DNA from: Erysipelotrichaceae bacterium
Lineage (GTDB): Bacteria; Bacillota_I; Bacilli_A; Erysipelotrichales; Erysipelotrichaceae
Reading direction: 5' to 3'
Assembly (NCBI GenBank): GCA_030531215.1
Contig: JAUNNY010000008.1
Span: 1 to 45,611 of the forward strand
Length of the DNA stretch: 45,611 nt
Position numbers and translations under genes: made by a program. The stretch's first letter is position 1, and every line of letters starts with the position of its first letter. The notes beneath the pieces were generated by a model. That model was not told where the DNA came from and made no database searches. It worked only from the letters and a program-made list of their open reading frames with translations. Shown one piece after another: positions 23,023 to 31,159 of the stretch.

Positions 23023-24185
23023 CTTTCAATTAACTCTCTAAATGTATTGTCTTCATGACTTGATGGCAAATTAATATCGCCAGGATAAGCAAATAAAGAA
23101 ATTTCTTGGAATCTTGTCGCCCATCTACCCCAACTTTTAGAACTAGTGCCATATGCATAGCCAATCATTAATTCATCTTCTATGTTAATATGACCATTCG
23201 ATCTTTTAGCAATTCCAACATTATGACAATAACGGCTGATACCTTTCTTAACAATATCAGTCATTGTAAAAGTAATGCCATCATATGATTCTAAAACACA
23301 GATCCCTGAATTTTCTGTAAATCTATGGATTGAAGATACCGCAATAAACATATCATAGTAATCTAGATATACAACATCACATGAATCTTGAGCTTCAGTT
23401 CTTGCATAACATATTTCGCTGTGACTTAAACTATCAGGCCAATTCTCACACACATCTCCAACTCTTACTTTAGTGTATTCACCTTCTTGAGAAACATCGG
23501 TATAGTATAGATAAATCTTGTCGCCCACTACAACAAAACTTCCTTCACCAATTCCCCAATATCCAGGATCGCCTTTATATTCAACAATTGGATAAGGATC
23601 TCCTCCCCAACCATTACCATTCCATTTTTCAAAAGGTCCATCAGGATTCTCGCTTCTTGCGACATATAAACAATTTTCAATTCCTTCAGAATTAAGTGTC
23701 GAAGTATAAGCAATAAAATAATAACCATCAAAATAAATAACACCAGGATCACAAACGGAATAAGCATCATTTCCACCATCTGTAGGTTTTAAAACAATCT
23801 GTTCGCTTCCCCAATTTTCACCATCATAATGCTTATAAGAAATCCAATCCCATTGTCGACCATTTCCTTGATGAGAGAACCACGCATCTTTAGTTCCGTC
23901 TTCATAATAGATGATCGATGGGCCATAACGATAACCCATATTTGTAGGAGAATACACATTATAACCATCGCCTTCTGTTTTAAAACTAACGTGTAGTGCC
24001 ACCGGTTCTTCTTCTTCGGGTTCTTCTTCTGGTATATCCTCTTCAACTACTTCTTCTTCAATAATAGGTTCTGCTGGTTCAACTATTTCTTCTTCTTGAT
24101 TTTTTTGTACTCTAAAAATATTATTGTTGAAAACACAAACAAGTAAAATAATAATAACTACAAATAACTGATATTTATTTTTCAT
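23019..24185 (-). CDS. membrane-anchored beta-propeller protein, GH43/GH117-like
   Basis: A 388-residue protein. Residues 1-24 form a membrane anchor or signal; 31-61 are an acidic Glu/Pro linker; 62-388 resemble a five-bladed beta-propeller of the glycosidase type, with repeated blades (YGPSIIYYEDG, CDPGVIYFDGYYFIAYTS, GEGSFVVVGDKIYLYYTD). Asp146 and Glu214 lie in positions that could be catalytic acid residues. Exported enzymes of this kind trim polysaccharides, but confident GH43 catalytic triad assignment is not possible by eye and it may only bind glycan. It is encoded between AlkD-like and PHP genes with four-base overlaps on both sides. Confidence 0.6.
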   Translation of the reverse strand: MKNKYQLFVVIIILLVCVFNNNIFRVQKNQEEEIVEPAEPIIEEEVVEEDIPEEEPEEEEPVALHVSFKTEGDGYNVYSPTNMGYRYGPSIIYYEDGTKDAWFSHQGNGRQWDWISYKHYDGENWGSEQIVLKPTDGGNDAYSVCDPGVIYFDGYYFIAYTSTLNSEGIENCLYVARSENPDGPFEKWNGNGWGGDPYPIVEYKGDPGYWGIGEGSFVVVGDKIYLYYTDVSQEGEYTKVRVGDVCENWPDSLSHSEICYARTEAQDSCDVVYLDYYDMFIAVSSIHRFTENSGICVLESYDGITFTMTDIVKKGISRYCHNVGIAKRSNGHINIEDELMIGYAYGTSSKSWGRWATRFQEISLFAYPGDINLPSSHEDNTFRELIER

Positions 24186-24859
24186 TTAATTCTTAATGTT
24201 CGTAAATAATCTTTCTTATCATCAGAAATACGATAAGACTCAATTGCTTTTTGAATGGTCTTGTTATGTGACCATTTATCTAATTTGTGCTTTTCTATAT
24301 AAGTGATTGCATCATCATACTGTTTAGCCAAAGCTGTCGCAAAGTACCAAGCAATCATCATATTTACATAATATTCATCACTTCTAATTTTACTAACTAA
24401 TTCTAAATAATCTTTTTTATAATCTTCATCTAAATATAAACTCATGAGTTGTCCTATACCATAACGAATAGTATAAGTCTTATCATCTTTAAGCCATCTC
24501 TTTATGTGTTTTAGATATTCATTTTTATATTTTTTAAATACTTTAGGTTTACAAGTATCACATACTGACCAATTATCAATATATGGTATAAACTTTTCTA
24601 GTTCATATAAACATTTATCATAATCTTTAATCTGTTCAATTAAAAACCCATGAAGCAAGTTTTCCTCATAGTACTTATGAGGTAGGCTATTTAAAAATTT
24701 AGAATTATCGTTCTTACAAATACTCTTAGCGTATTTTCTGATCTTAGGTATTCTTACTCCGATAATACTCTTGGGGTTGATACCAGGAGTTAAATTAAAA
24801 CAAAATTCAGCATACGCTTGTTCGGATAAAGCGAATAAGTCTTTTTGAATTTTGTTCAT
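24182..24859 (-). CDS. DNA alkylation repair protein, AlkD-like HEAT-repeat
   Basis: A 225-residue all-helical HEAT-repeat protein of the AlkD/AlkC family. Recognisable parts are GVRIPKIRKYAKSI near the N-terminus, EENLLHGFLIEQI, the IDNWSVCDTCKP motif with the conserved Asp/Trp, and the NMMIAWYFATALAK helix. AlkD enzymes excise N3- and N7-alkylated bases. This resembles the small AlkD2-like forms of Firmicutes, some of which may have lost glycosylase activity, so the reaction is uncertain. It starts 16 bases after the transformylase stop with no Shine-Dalgarno; a TATAAT six bases upstream suggests its own leaderless promoter. Confidence 0.85.
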   Translation of the reverse strand: MNKIQKDLFALSEQAYAEFCFNLTPGINPKSIIGVRIPKIRKYAKSICKNDNSKFLNSLPHKYYEENLLHGFLIEQIKDYDKCLYELEKFIPYIDNWSVCDTCKPKVFKKYKNEYLKHIKRWLKDDKTYTIRYGIGQLMSLYLDEDYKKDYLELVSKIRSDEYYVNMMIAWYFATALAKQYDDAITYIEKHKLDKWSHNKTIQKAIESYRISDDKKDYLRTLRIK

Positions 24860-24865
24860 AATATA

Positions 24866-24871
24866 ATTATA
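24866..24871 (-). promoter_or_regulatory. leaderless -10 box of the AlkD-like operon
   Basis: Minus-strand TATAAT, six bases before the AlkD ATG, immediately after the transformylase stop codon. There is no Shine-Dalgarno between. Confidence 0.55.
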
Positions 24872-24875
24872 CAGG

Positions 24876-26060
24876 TTAGTGATGGAATAATCTCATACCT
24901 GTGAATGCCATGACCATATTATATTTATCACAAGTTTCAATGACTAGATCATCTCTTTTTGAGCCACCAGGTTCAACTACATAGCTTACTCCTGATTTAT
25001 GTGCACGCTCAATGTTGTCACCGAATGGGAAGAAAGCATCAGAGCCTAAACTTACGCCTTTAATCTTTGACATATATTCTTGTTTATACTCTTCACTTAA
25101 GACAGGTGGTTTACTTGTGAAATATTTTTCCCAAATACCATCAGCAGTAACATCTTCTTCGTTCTTGTTGATATAACCATCAATGATGTTATCTCTATCA
25201 ACTCTTTTTATATCAGCTTTAAATGGAAGATTTAATACTAAATCAGATTGTCTCAAGAACCAATTGTCAGCTTTAGTTCCCGCAAGTCTTGTGCAATGGA
25301 TTCTTGATTGTTGCCCCGCACCAACACCGATTGCTTGGCCATCATATGCATAAGCAACCGAATTAGATTGTGTATATTTCAATGTAATTAAAGATACAAT
25401 CAAGTCTCTTTTGGCATCATCACTTAAATCCTTATTTTTAGTGACAATATTATTCAATAAATCATTATCGATTTTAAAATTGTTATGACCTTGTTCAAAG
25501 GTTACACCAAATACTTGTTTACACTCTTGAGCTTCTGGTTCATAATCTTTATCAATCTTGATGATGTTGTAATTACCATTCTTTTTACTCTTTAATATTT
25601 CTAAAGCTTTTTCACTATAACCTGGGGCAATGATGCCATCAGATACTTCTCTTTTAATTAAAGTTGCAGTAAGCTCATCGCATTCATCAGATAAGGCAAC
25701 AAAATCACCAAACGATGACATACGGTCTGTGCCTCTAGCTCTAGCATATGCACAAGCTAGTGGATTATCATTGATATTTTCAATATCATCAACCATAACA
25801 GCTTTCTTTAATTTATCACTAAGAGGTAAACCTAGTGCCGCACTAGTTGGTGAAACATGTTTAAAACTAGTTGCGCATACTATACCGGTTGCTTGTTTTA
25901 GTTCTTTGACTAATTGCCAAGCATTTAAGGCATCTAAGAAATTAATATAACCTGGTCTACCATTTAGTATTTCTAATGGTAAATCTTGTCCATTATGCAT
26001 ATAAATTTTGGCAGGCTTTTGATTAGGATTACATCCATACTTAAGTTCAAATTCTTTCAT
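24876..26060 (-). CDS. stand-alone AICAR formyltransferase
   Basis: A 394-residue protein equal to the C-terminal transformylase part of PurH, without the N-terminal IMP cyclohydrolase domain. It begins MKEFELKYGCNPNQKPAKI and holds the catalytic Lys-His of SFKHVSPTSAALGLP, the RARGTDRMSSFGDF segment and the nucleotide-binding GVGAGQQSRIHCTRLAG. It transfers formyl from 10-formyltetrahydrofolate to AICAR, giving FAICAR. I use ATG 26060, with GGAGAC at 26064-26069; the longer in-frame start at 26108 would run far into the cyclohydrolase gene. FAICAR would be closed to IMP by the PurO-type enzyme encoded one base upstream. Confidence 0.92.
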   Translation of the reverse strand: MKEFELKYGCNPNQKPAKIYMHNGQDLPLEILNGRPGYINFLDALNAWQLVKELKQATGIVCATSFKHVSPTSAALGLPLSDKLKKAVMVDDIENINDNPLACAYARARGTDRMSSFGDFVALSDECDELTATLIKREVSDGIIAPGYSEKALEILKSKKNGNYNIIKIDKDYEPEAQECKQVFGVTFEQGHNNFKIDNDLLNNIVTKNKDLSDDAKRDLIVSLITLKYTQSNSVAYAYDGQAIGVGAGQQSRIHCTRLAGTKADNWFLRQSDLVLNLPFKADIKRVDRDNIIDGYINKNEEDVTADGIWEKYFTSKPPVLSEEYKQEYMSKIKGVSLGSDAFFPFGDNIERAHKSGVSYVVEPGGSKRDDLVIETCDKYNMVMAFTGMRLFHH

Positions 26061-26061
26061 C

Positions 26062-26745
26062 TTAGTCTCCATTTTTATTTTTAATAATTTGTTGATATGA
26101 ATAATCATCTAAGTTGATATAACGAACACACAACGAAATTTTATTATCATAATTTAGACTATTCCAAATTAGTTCAGTGTATTCTTGAATATCCAAATCA
26201 ACATCTATTTCAATAGGTTCACCATCAAAACTAGGCAATGGATTACCATCATCTACATATGTTGAAACGAAGTGACCTTTATTAGTTATAGCCTTGTAGT
26301 GATAATAATACCTAGCACATTCATCATTAATCTTTTTTAAGACGCCAATATCATAACGATAATCATCTAAAAATAATAAACTAGATATTCTTGGCGTGAA
26401 ATTAGGACTATCAGGTTCATATTCTCTAGTATCTAAAGCTTCTAAGAAAGTTTTACCATCTTTTAGATAATCATAAATTGTATCTGTTTGATCGCCATTA
26501 GTAACAATAACTTTATCATCAATTGTTCTTACAGCATTATAGATAATTAATGAAGGATCTTTTACTTTAGATTCATCATATGCTTTTGTGAAAACAATAT
26601 CGTCTTTACTCATAAAAATACGATTTCTACTATTCTCACTTCGGCCCATAATAAAGTAAGCAAATACAGCATAATTGTCATATTTGCCTACCAATATTCC
26701 TCTACCTGGATATGTTTTATTTTCTAATAATTCTTTAATTTTCAT
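26062..26745 (-). CDS. purO: IMP cyclohydrolase, PurO type
   Basis: A 227-residue protein of the IMP_cyclohyd family typified by archaeal PurO, unrelated to the PurH cyclohydrolase domain. Visible are TYPGRGILVGKYDNYAVFAYFIMGRSENSRNRIF at the start (the GR-GRS-NR arginine cluster), YNAVRTIDDKVIVTNGDQTD and the NFTPRIS loop. It closes FAICAR to IMP, the last step of purine synthesis. It overlaps the HAD gene by 11 bases and has no clear Shine-Dalgarno, so translation probably depends on reinitiation. The transformylase follows one base later. Confidence 0.88.
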   Translation of the reverse strand: MKIKELLENKTYPGRGILVGKYDNYAVFAYFIMGRSENSRNRIFMSKDDIVFTKAYDESKVKDPSLIIYNAVRTIDDKVIVTNGDQTDTIYDYLKDGKTFLEALDTREYEPDSPNFTPRISSLLFLDDYRYDIGVLKKINDECARYYYHYKAITNKGHFVSTYVDDGNPLPSFDGEPIEIDVDLDIQEYTELIWNSLNYDNKISLCVRYINLDDYSYQQIIKNKNGD

Positions 26746-27550
26746 TTAATATATGTTTTTCTACAAATTTCGCAAAACCATCATCTTCAATAGATTCTTC
26801 AGTAATAATATCTGCTACAGCTTTGGCATCATCACTACCATTTTCTAGACATACACCAACACCAGCTTCTTTGATTAAACTAATGTCGTTAGTCATATCG
26901 CCAAAGGCCCATGCGTCTTTAATTGGAATGTTATGAGATTTACAGAATCTGATTAACATATCACCTTTTTCACAATTTACAGGCGTAAATTCAAACATCG
27001 TAAACTCTGTCTTAAAACCTTTAAAACGCGTACTAGGATGTTTAGCAACTTCAGCTTCAACATCTTTCATAATTTCAGCAGGAGTTCTAAAACCAACTTT
27101 ATACGCAGGTCTAGACCAGAATACCGATTCATCAGAAACCACTACTGGCATTGGCATATGACGATAGCGAACTGACTCCATTGTAGCTTCATCTAATCTT
27201 CTGACATAACGAACATCATTGACAAACATTTGAACATTAACTTGATCTTTGAATGGTTCCATAATCTTGAATATTTCTTCAAGATCTTCACAAGTTAATT
27301 TAGGAAAAATATCATGTTCGCCAGTAATTTCATCTTGATATTCACCACCATTGTTTCCAATTAGGATATCACAACGCACATTCCATTGTTTAGCCAAATC
27401 TCTTAACATGTCTGTGCTTCTACCAGAAGCGAAACCAAACATGATACCTCTTTTATTAAATTCTCTGATGCATCTAATTGTTCCTTCGCTTGGCTGTTTA
27501 TGTTTTGGAACAATCGTATTATCTATATCACAAACCACTAATCTAACCAT
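26735..27550 (-). CDS. Cof-type HAD hydrolase
   Basis: A 271-residue HAD-superfamily phosphatase. Motif I is VVCDIDNTIV (Asp8 nucleophile, Asp10 acid), motif II GFASGRS, motif III the Lys near KGDMLIRF, and motif IV FGDMTNDISLI. The C2 cap between motifs is that of the Cof/YbiV sugar-phosphatase group. Start is ATG 27550, with GGGGAGA upstream; an in-frame TTG at 27568 precedes that site. It is likely a sugar-phosphate or nucleotide phosphatase in the cytoplasm. It sits between nfnB and purO in one operon. Confidence 0.87.
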   Translation of the reverse strand: MVRLVVCDIDNTIVPKHKQPSEGTIRCIREFNKRGIMFGFASGRSTDMLRDLAKQWNVRCDILIGNNGGEYQDEITGEHDIFPKLTCEDLEEIFKIMEPFKDQVNVQMFVNDVRYVRRLDEATMESVRYRHMPMPVVVSDESVFWSRPAYKVGFRTPAEIMKDVEAEVAKHPSTRFKGFKTEFTMFEFTPVNCEKGDMLIRFCKSHNIPIKDAWAFGDMTNDISLIKEAGVGVCLENGSDDAKAVADIITEESIEDDGFAKFVEKHILNEN

Positions 27551-27574
27551 ATATATTTGTCTCCCCAAGAACGA

Positions 27575-28951
27575 TTATATCACTAGATTCGATAGTCGTT
27601 TCTTAATTTCTTTTGCGGCATTTTTGCCAGCGGACATTGCGCTAATAACTGTTGCCGAACCAGTTACAGCATCTCCTCCTGCAAACACATTATCTATGCT
27701 AGTCATGCCACTATCATCGATAATAATGCCTCCCCTACTAGAAACATTTAATTTCTCGCATGAGTTCTTAAGTAATGGATTAGGAGAGGTTCCGATAGCC
27801 ATTATTACAACATCAACATCTAGTTCAAATTCACTTCCCTCTATCGGATAAGGTTTTCTTCTGCCTCTTTCATCTGGTTCGCCAAGTTGCATCTTGATAC
27901 ATTTGATTGCTTTGACATGGCCATTTTCACCAATTATTTCAACAGGGTTATTTAATAATTTAAAATCTATGCCCTCTTCTATAGAGTGCTCAACCTCTTC
28001 TTTTCTTGCAGGCAATTCTTCCATTGAACGACGATAAATAATGTAAACGCGCTTAGCGTCAAGTCTAAGCGCTGATCTTGCGGCATCCATTGCCACATTG
28101 CCTCCACCTACTACAGCAACGTTGTCCCCTTTCATAATAGGAGTGCTAGAACTATCCTTGTAAGCTTTCATCAAATTGGTTCTAGTTAAAAACTCATTAG
28201 CACTATAAACGCCATTCAACATCTCACCATCTATATCCATAAAATTAGGCAAGCCAGCACCTGTGCCCAAATATAGAGCTTCATATTCTTGCAACAATTC
28301 ATCGATAGAAATACTCTTGCCTACGACAACATTAGTGTTAATCTTTACACCAAGTTTAACTAATCTATCTATTTCTTTTTGAACAATCTTTTTAGGAAGT
28401 CTGAACTCAGGAATACCATACATCAAAACACCGCCAGCAACATGTAAAGCTTCATAAATCGTCACATCATAACCATCTTTACTTAATTCATAAGCGCATG
28501 CAAGTCCCGATGGCCCAGAACCAACTATCGCAACTTTATGGCCATTGCTGACAGGTTTATTAATTTCTTCATCAACATGATTATCCGCAACAAATCTTTC
28601 AAGTCTACCAATACCAACTGGTTCACCTTTTATTCCTCTAACACATTTGCTTTCACATTGTGATTCTTGAGGACAAACTCTTCCACAAATTGCAGGTAGT
28701 GAAGAGTTTAAACTTATGACACGATATGCTGATTCATAATCTTTGTTTTTAATATGTTCAATGAAATTAGGAATATCAATATTTACTGGACATCCTTCAA
28801 CACAAGGATGATTAGGACAATGTAGACATCTATTTGCTTCTAATACAGCAACTTCTTCACTATATCCTAAAGCAACTTCATCAAAACTATGAATTCTATC
28901 ATTCGCTTCTAACATCGGCATCTTATTTTTTTCTAAAGACATATTAGGCAT
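27575..28951 (-). CDS. nfnB: NfnB-like NADPH-dependent glutamate synthase small subunit family protein
   Basis: A 458-residue flavoprotein. The N-terminal part holds two [4Fe-4S] clusters of cysteines (Cys42/45/50/54 and Cys89/93/99/103 in CGRVCPQESQCESKC), then an FAD site (VAIVGSGPSGLACAYELS) and an NADPH site (VAVVGGGNVAMDAARSALRL). This is the GltD fold. The adjacent NfnA gene makes the bifurcating NADH-dependent ferredoxin:NADP+ oxidoreductase the best reading. ATG 28951 is favoured by AAGGA and lies two bases after the nfnA stop; an in-frame ATG at 28978 has none. It balances ferredoxin, NADH and NADPH pools. Confidence 0.9.
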   Translation of the reverse strand: MPNMSLEKNKMPMLEANDRIHSFDEVALGYSEEVAVLEANRCLHCPNHPCVEGCPVNIDIPNFIEHIKNKDYESAYRVISLNSSLPAICGRVCPQESQCESKCVRGIKGEPVGIGRLERFVADNHVDEEINKPVSNGHKVAIVGSGPSGLACAYELSKDGYDVTIYEALHVAGGVLMYGIPEFRLPKKIVQKEIDRLVKLGVKINTNVVVGKSISIDELLQEYEALYLGTGAGLPNFMDIDGEMLNGVYSANEFLTRTNLMKAYKDSSSTPIMKGDNVAVVGGGNVAMDAARSALRLDAKRVYIIYRRSMEELPARKEEVEHSIEEGIDFKLLNNPVEIIGENGHVKAIKCIKMQLGEPDERGRRKPYPIEGSEFELDVDVVIMAIGTSPNPLLKNSCEKLNVSSRGGIIIDDSGMTSIDNVFAGGDAVTGSATVISAMSAGKNAAKEIKKRLSNLVI

Positions 28952-28953
28952 AA

Positions 28954-29796
28954 TTATTCCTTGTTTAGAAGATTGCATGTTTCTTCTCTTCTTGTTTTTT
29001 CAAAATCTTTATAGATATTGTTTCTGCTTATTGCTTCATCAAAATCAATTTCATAACCATTAAAATCAGGACCATCAACACATGCAAACTTAGTTACTTT
29101 CTTGCCATCAATATTTAACGACAATCTACAACCACCACACATACCTGTGCCATCAATCATAATAGGGTTCATTGATACATCGCATGGCATATTATATTTC
29201 TTACATGTTTCAACTACATATTTCATCATGATAAGTGGTCCAATAGTTATAACCTTATCAAATTTTCTACCACTAGCTAATAATTCATCTAATGGTAAAG
29301 TAACATTACCTTTCTTACCGTAACTGCCATCATCAGACATAATTATTAACTCATCACTACATTTATTAAATTCTTCTTCCAATATAACCAAGTCTTTATT
29401 TCTAAAACCAATGATCGAAGTTACTTTCTTATTTTCTTTCTTTAAACTCTCACACACATTCAAAGCTATGGCACATCCTACACCACCCGCAACAATACAT
29501 ACATCATTTAAATTATCAATCTCTGTTGGTTTCCCTAATGGTCCGACAAAATCTTGAATATATTCATCTTGTTTCTTATCGCCAAGAAGCATCGTTGTTT
29601 CTCCAACTATTTGAAAGATAATTTTTACATTATTATCAATAACTCCAGCTATAGTCAAAGGAATTCTTTCGCCATCTTCATTTACTCTTAAAATGATGAA
29701 CTGACCAGCTTTAGCTTTTTTAGCTACTAAAGGAGCATCAATCAACATTTGACACACTGTATCATTAAGCATTTTCTTACTAATAATCTTGTACAT
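28954..29796 (-). CDS. nfnA: NfnA-like FAD/[2Fe-2S] subunit
   Basis: A 280-residue protein of the PyrK/NfnA family: FAD-binding barrel (RIPLTIAG near 44-51), an NAD-binding domain (VAGGVGCAIALNV) and a C-terminal [2Fe-2S] motif IDGTGMCGGC with Cys220, Cys223, Cys239 and Asp215 in place of the first PyrK cysteine. From memory an Asp is a cluster ligand in Thermotoga NfnA. It lacks the dihydroorotate context. It is first in its operon, directly followed by nfnB, and diverges from YhhN across overlapping -10 boxes. It carries an AAAAGG Shine-Dalgarno. Confidence 0.88.
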   Translation of the reverse strand: MYKIISKKMLNDTVCQMLIDAPLVAKKAKAGQFIILRVNEDGERIPLTIAGVIDNNVKIIFQIVGETTMLLGDKKQDEYIQDFVGPLGKPTEIDNLNDVCIVAGGVGCAIALNVCESLKKENKKVTSIIGFRNKDLVILEEEFNKCSDELIIMSDDGSYGKKGNVTLPLDELLASGRKFDKVITIGPLIMMKYVVETCKKYNMPCDVSMNPIMIDGTGMCGGCRLSLNIDGKKVTKFACVDGPDFNGYEIDFDEAISRNNIYKDFEKTRREETCNLLNKE

Positions 29797-29813
29797 AATT
29801 AACCTTTTCTAAA

Positions 29814-29823
29814 TATAATTATA
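29814..29823. promoter_or_regulatory. overlapping divergent -10 boxes of yhhN and nfnA
   Basis: Plus-strand TATAAT (29814-29819) and minus-strand TATAAT (29818-29823) share two bases. The plus one lies seven bases before the GTG of the YhhN gene (leaderless); the minus one serves nfnA, which has a 21-base leader with Shine-Dalgarno. A second plus-strand TATAAT sits at 29820-29825. Confidence 0.55.
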
Positions 29824-29826
29824 ATT

Positions 29827-30438
29827 GTGAAAGCACTTAAAAAGATATTTATTATTCTTGAAACTATAATATTCTTATCTTTTATCATTATGGATATTAA
29901 TAATATAGATTCTTCTTATTTAAAATATACAGGCATTATCCTATGTTTTATCTATAATATCGTTAGTAAAAATGTAATTTTATCATTAGCCCTATTATTT
30001 ACATTAATATCTGACTATTTCTTATTATTAACAAATAATCATATTTTGATAGGACTATTAACATTCATAATTGTTCAACTTTTATATATGTATTTTTTAT
30101 CTACGAAGAATATCAATAATTTATATTCAATTAGAATTGGTTTATATTTGTTGTTGACAATAATATGCATCATTCTTAAGACAAACCTAGAAACAATATT
30201 AGCGTTATTGTATTTTTCAAGCTTAGTAATGAATACTATTTGTTCATACCAAAATAAGAAACTACTAATCTATTCAATTGGTTTAACATTATTCATAGGA
30301 TGTGATATTAATGTTGGTCTACATAATATAATGAATGTAGGAACAATATATCAAATCGCAACAATAATGATGTGGATTTTCTATCTACCATCACAAGTGT
30401 TAATAAGTATAGGAGGAAACAAAAATGTTGAAAGTTGA
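29827..30438 (+). CDS. YhhN/TMEM86-like membrane protein
   Basis: A 203-residue membrane protein with about seven hydrophobic segments. SDYFLLL near 60, GLLTFIIVQLLYMYFL and the end MWIFYLPSQVLI match the YhhN family, whose animal member TMEM86 is a lysoplasmalogenase. It starts with GTG, has no Shine-Dalgarno and follows a TATAAT by seven bases. Its last 14 bases overlap deoC. A lysoplasmalogenase would fit an anaerobe that makes plasmalogens, but the activity is not shown for this bacterial member. Confidence 0.7.
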   Translation: MKALKKIFIILETIIFLSFIIMDINNIDSSYLKYTGIILCFIYNIVSKNVILSLALLFTLISDYFLLLTNNHILIGLLTFIIVQLLYMYFLSTKNINNLYSIRIGLYLLLTIICIILKTNLETILALLYFSSLVMNTICSYQNKKLLIYSIGLTLFIGCDINVGLHNIMNVGTIYQIATIMMWIFYLPSQVLISIGGNKNVES

Positions 30439-31105
30439 AGAACTTGAAAAGATGATTGATCAAACATTATTAAAGCCTTATGTAACAGATGAAGAATTAA
30501 TTACATTCGCAAATGAAGTCAAAAAATATAATTTTAAAACTGCAGCCATCAACAATGCCCCAGTAGAAACGATTAAACATGTTTTTGAAGATACAGACAT
30601 TTTATTAGATGCCGCAATATCTTTCCCGCTTGGACAAGCAACCATTGAAGCAAAAGTATTTGAAGCTCAAGATGTTATCGATAAAGGAGCAGGAGAAATT
30701 GATTATGTTGTAAATGTTGGCAAACTTAAATCAAAAGACTACGATTATGTATTAAAAGAAATGAAAGCCATGGTAGAAGTATGCCACAAGAACAATAGAA
30801 TTTGTAAAGTTATTTTTGAGAATTGTTATCTTACTGATGATGAAAAAAGAAAGCTATGTGAAATAGCTTTACAAACAGATATCGATTTTATAAAAACGTC
30901 AACTGGTTTTGGCCCATCAGGAGCGACTATAGATGATGTGAAATTAATGAAAGAATGTGTTCAAGACAAAATCAAAATAAAAGCTGCTGGAGGTATTAGA
31001 TCAGCTGAAGATGCTTTGGCATTCATTGAAGCAGGTGCTTCTAGAATCGGCACTAGTGCAGGACCTAAAATTATCGAAGAATATAAAATGATGTTATATA
31101 AATAA
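30425..31105 (+). CDS. deoC: deoxyribose-phosphate aldolase
   Basis: A 226-residue class I aldolase. Schiff-base Lys157 (FIKTSTGFG), proton-relay Asp93 (IDYVVNVG) and Lys186 (IKAAGGIR) are conserved. The N-terminus is divergent: MIDQTLLKP replaces the usual DHTLLKP and AAINNAP stands where the family has VCVNP. It cleaves deoxyribose-5-phosphate to acetaldehyde and glyceraldehyde-3-phosphate in nucleoside catabolism. AGGAGG lies inside the YhhN gene end, so the two are cotranscribed. A bidirectional terminator follows. Confidence 0.93.
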   Translation: MLKVEELEKMIDQTLLKPYVTDEELITFANEVKKYNFKTAAINNAPVETIKHVFEDTDILLDAAISFPLGQATIEAKVFEAQDVIDKGAGEIDYVVNVGKLKSKDYDYVLKEMKAMVEVCHKNNRICKVIFENCYLTDDEKRKLCEIALQTDIDFIKTSTGFGPSGATIDDVKLMKECVQDKIKIKAAGGIRSAEDALAFIEAGASRIGTSAGPKIIEEYKMMLYK

Positions 31106-31115
31106 GAAACCAAAC

Positions 31116-31147
31116 AAAAAGCACTATTTGTATGAATAGTGCTTTTT
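31116..31147. terminator. bidirectional terminator between deoC and the Ntn hydrolase
   Basis: AAAAAGCACTATT and AATAGTGCTTTTT pair perfectly around TGTATG. It serves the convergent genes on both sides. Confidence 0.9.
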
Positions 31148-31159
31148 ATATTTGAACAA

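Noticed and set aside
24876-26108. Transformylase start at 26108
   Set aside because: It would overlap the cyclohydrolase gene by 47 bases and add residues not in the family; the Shine-Dalgarno points to 26060.
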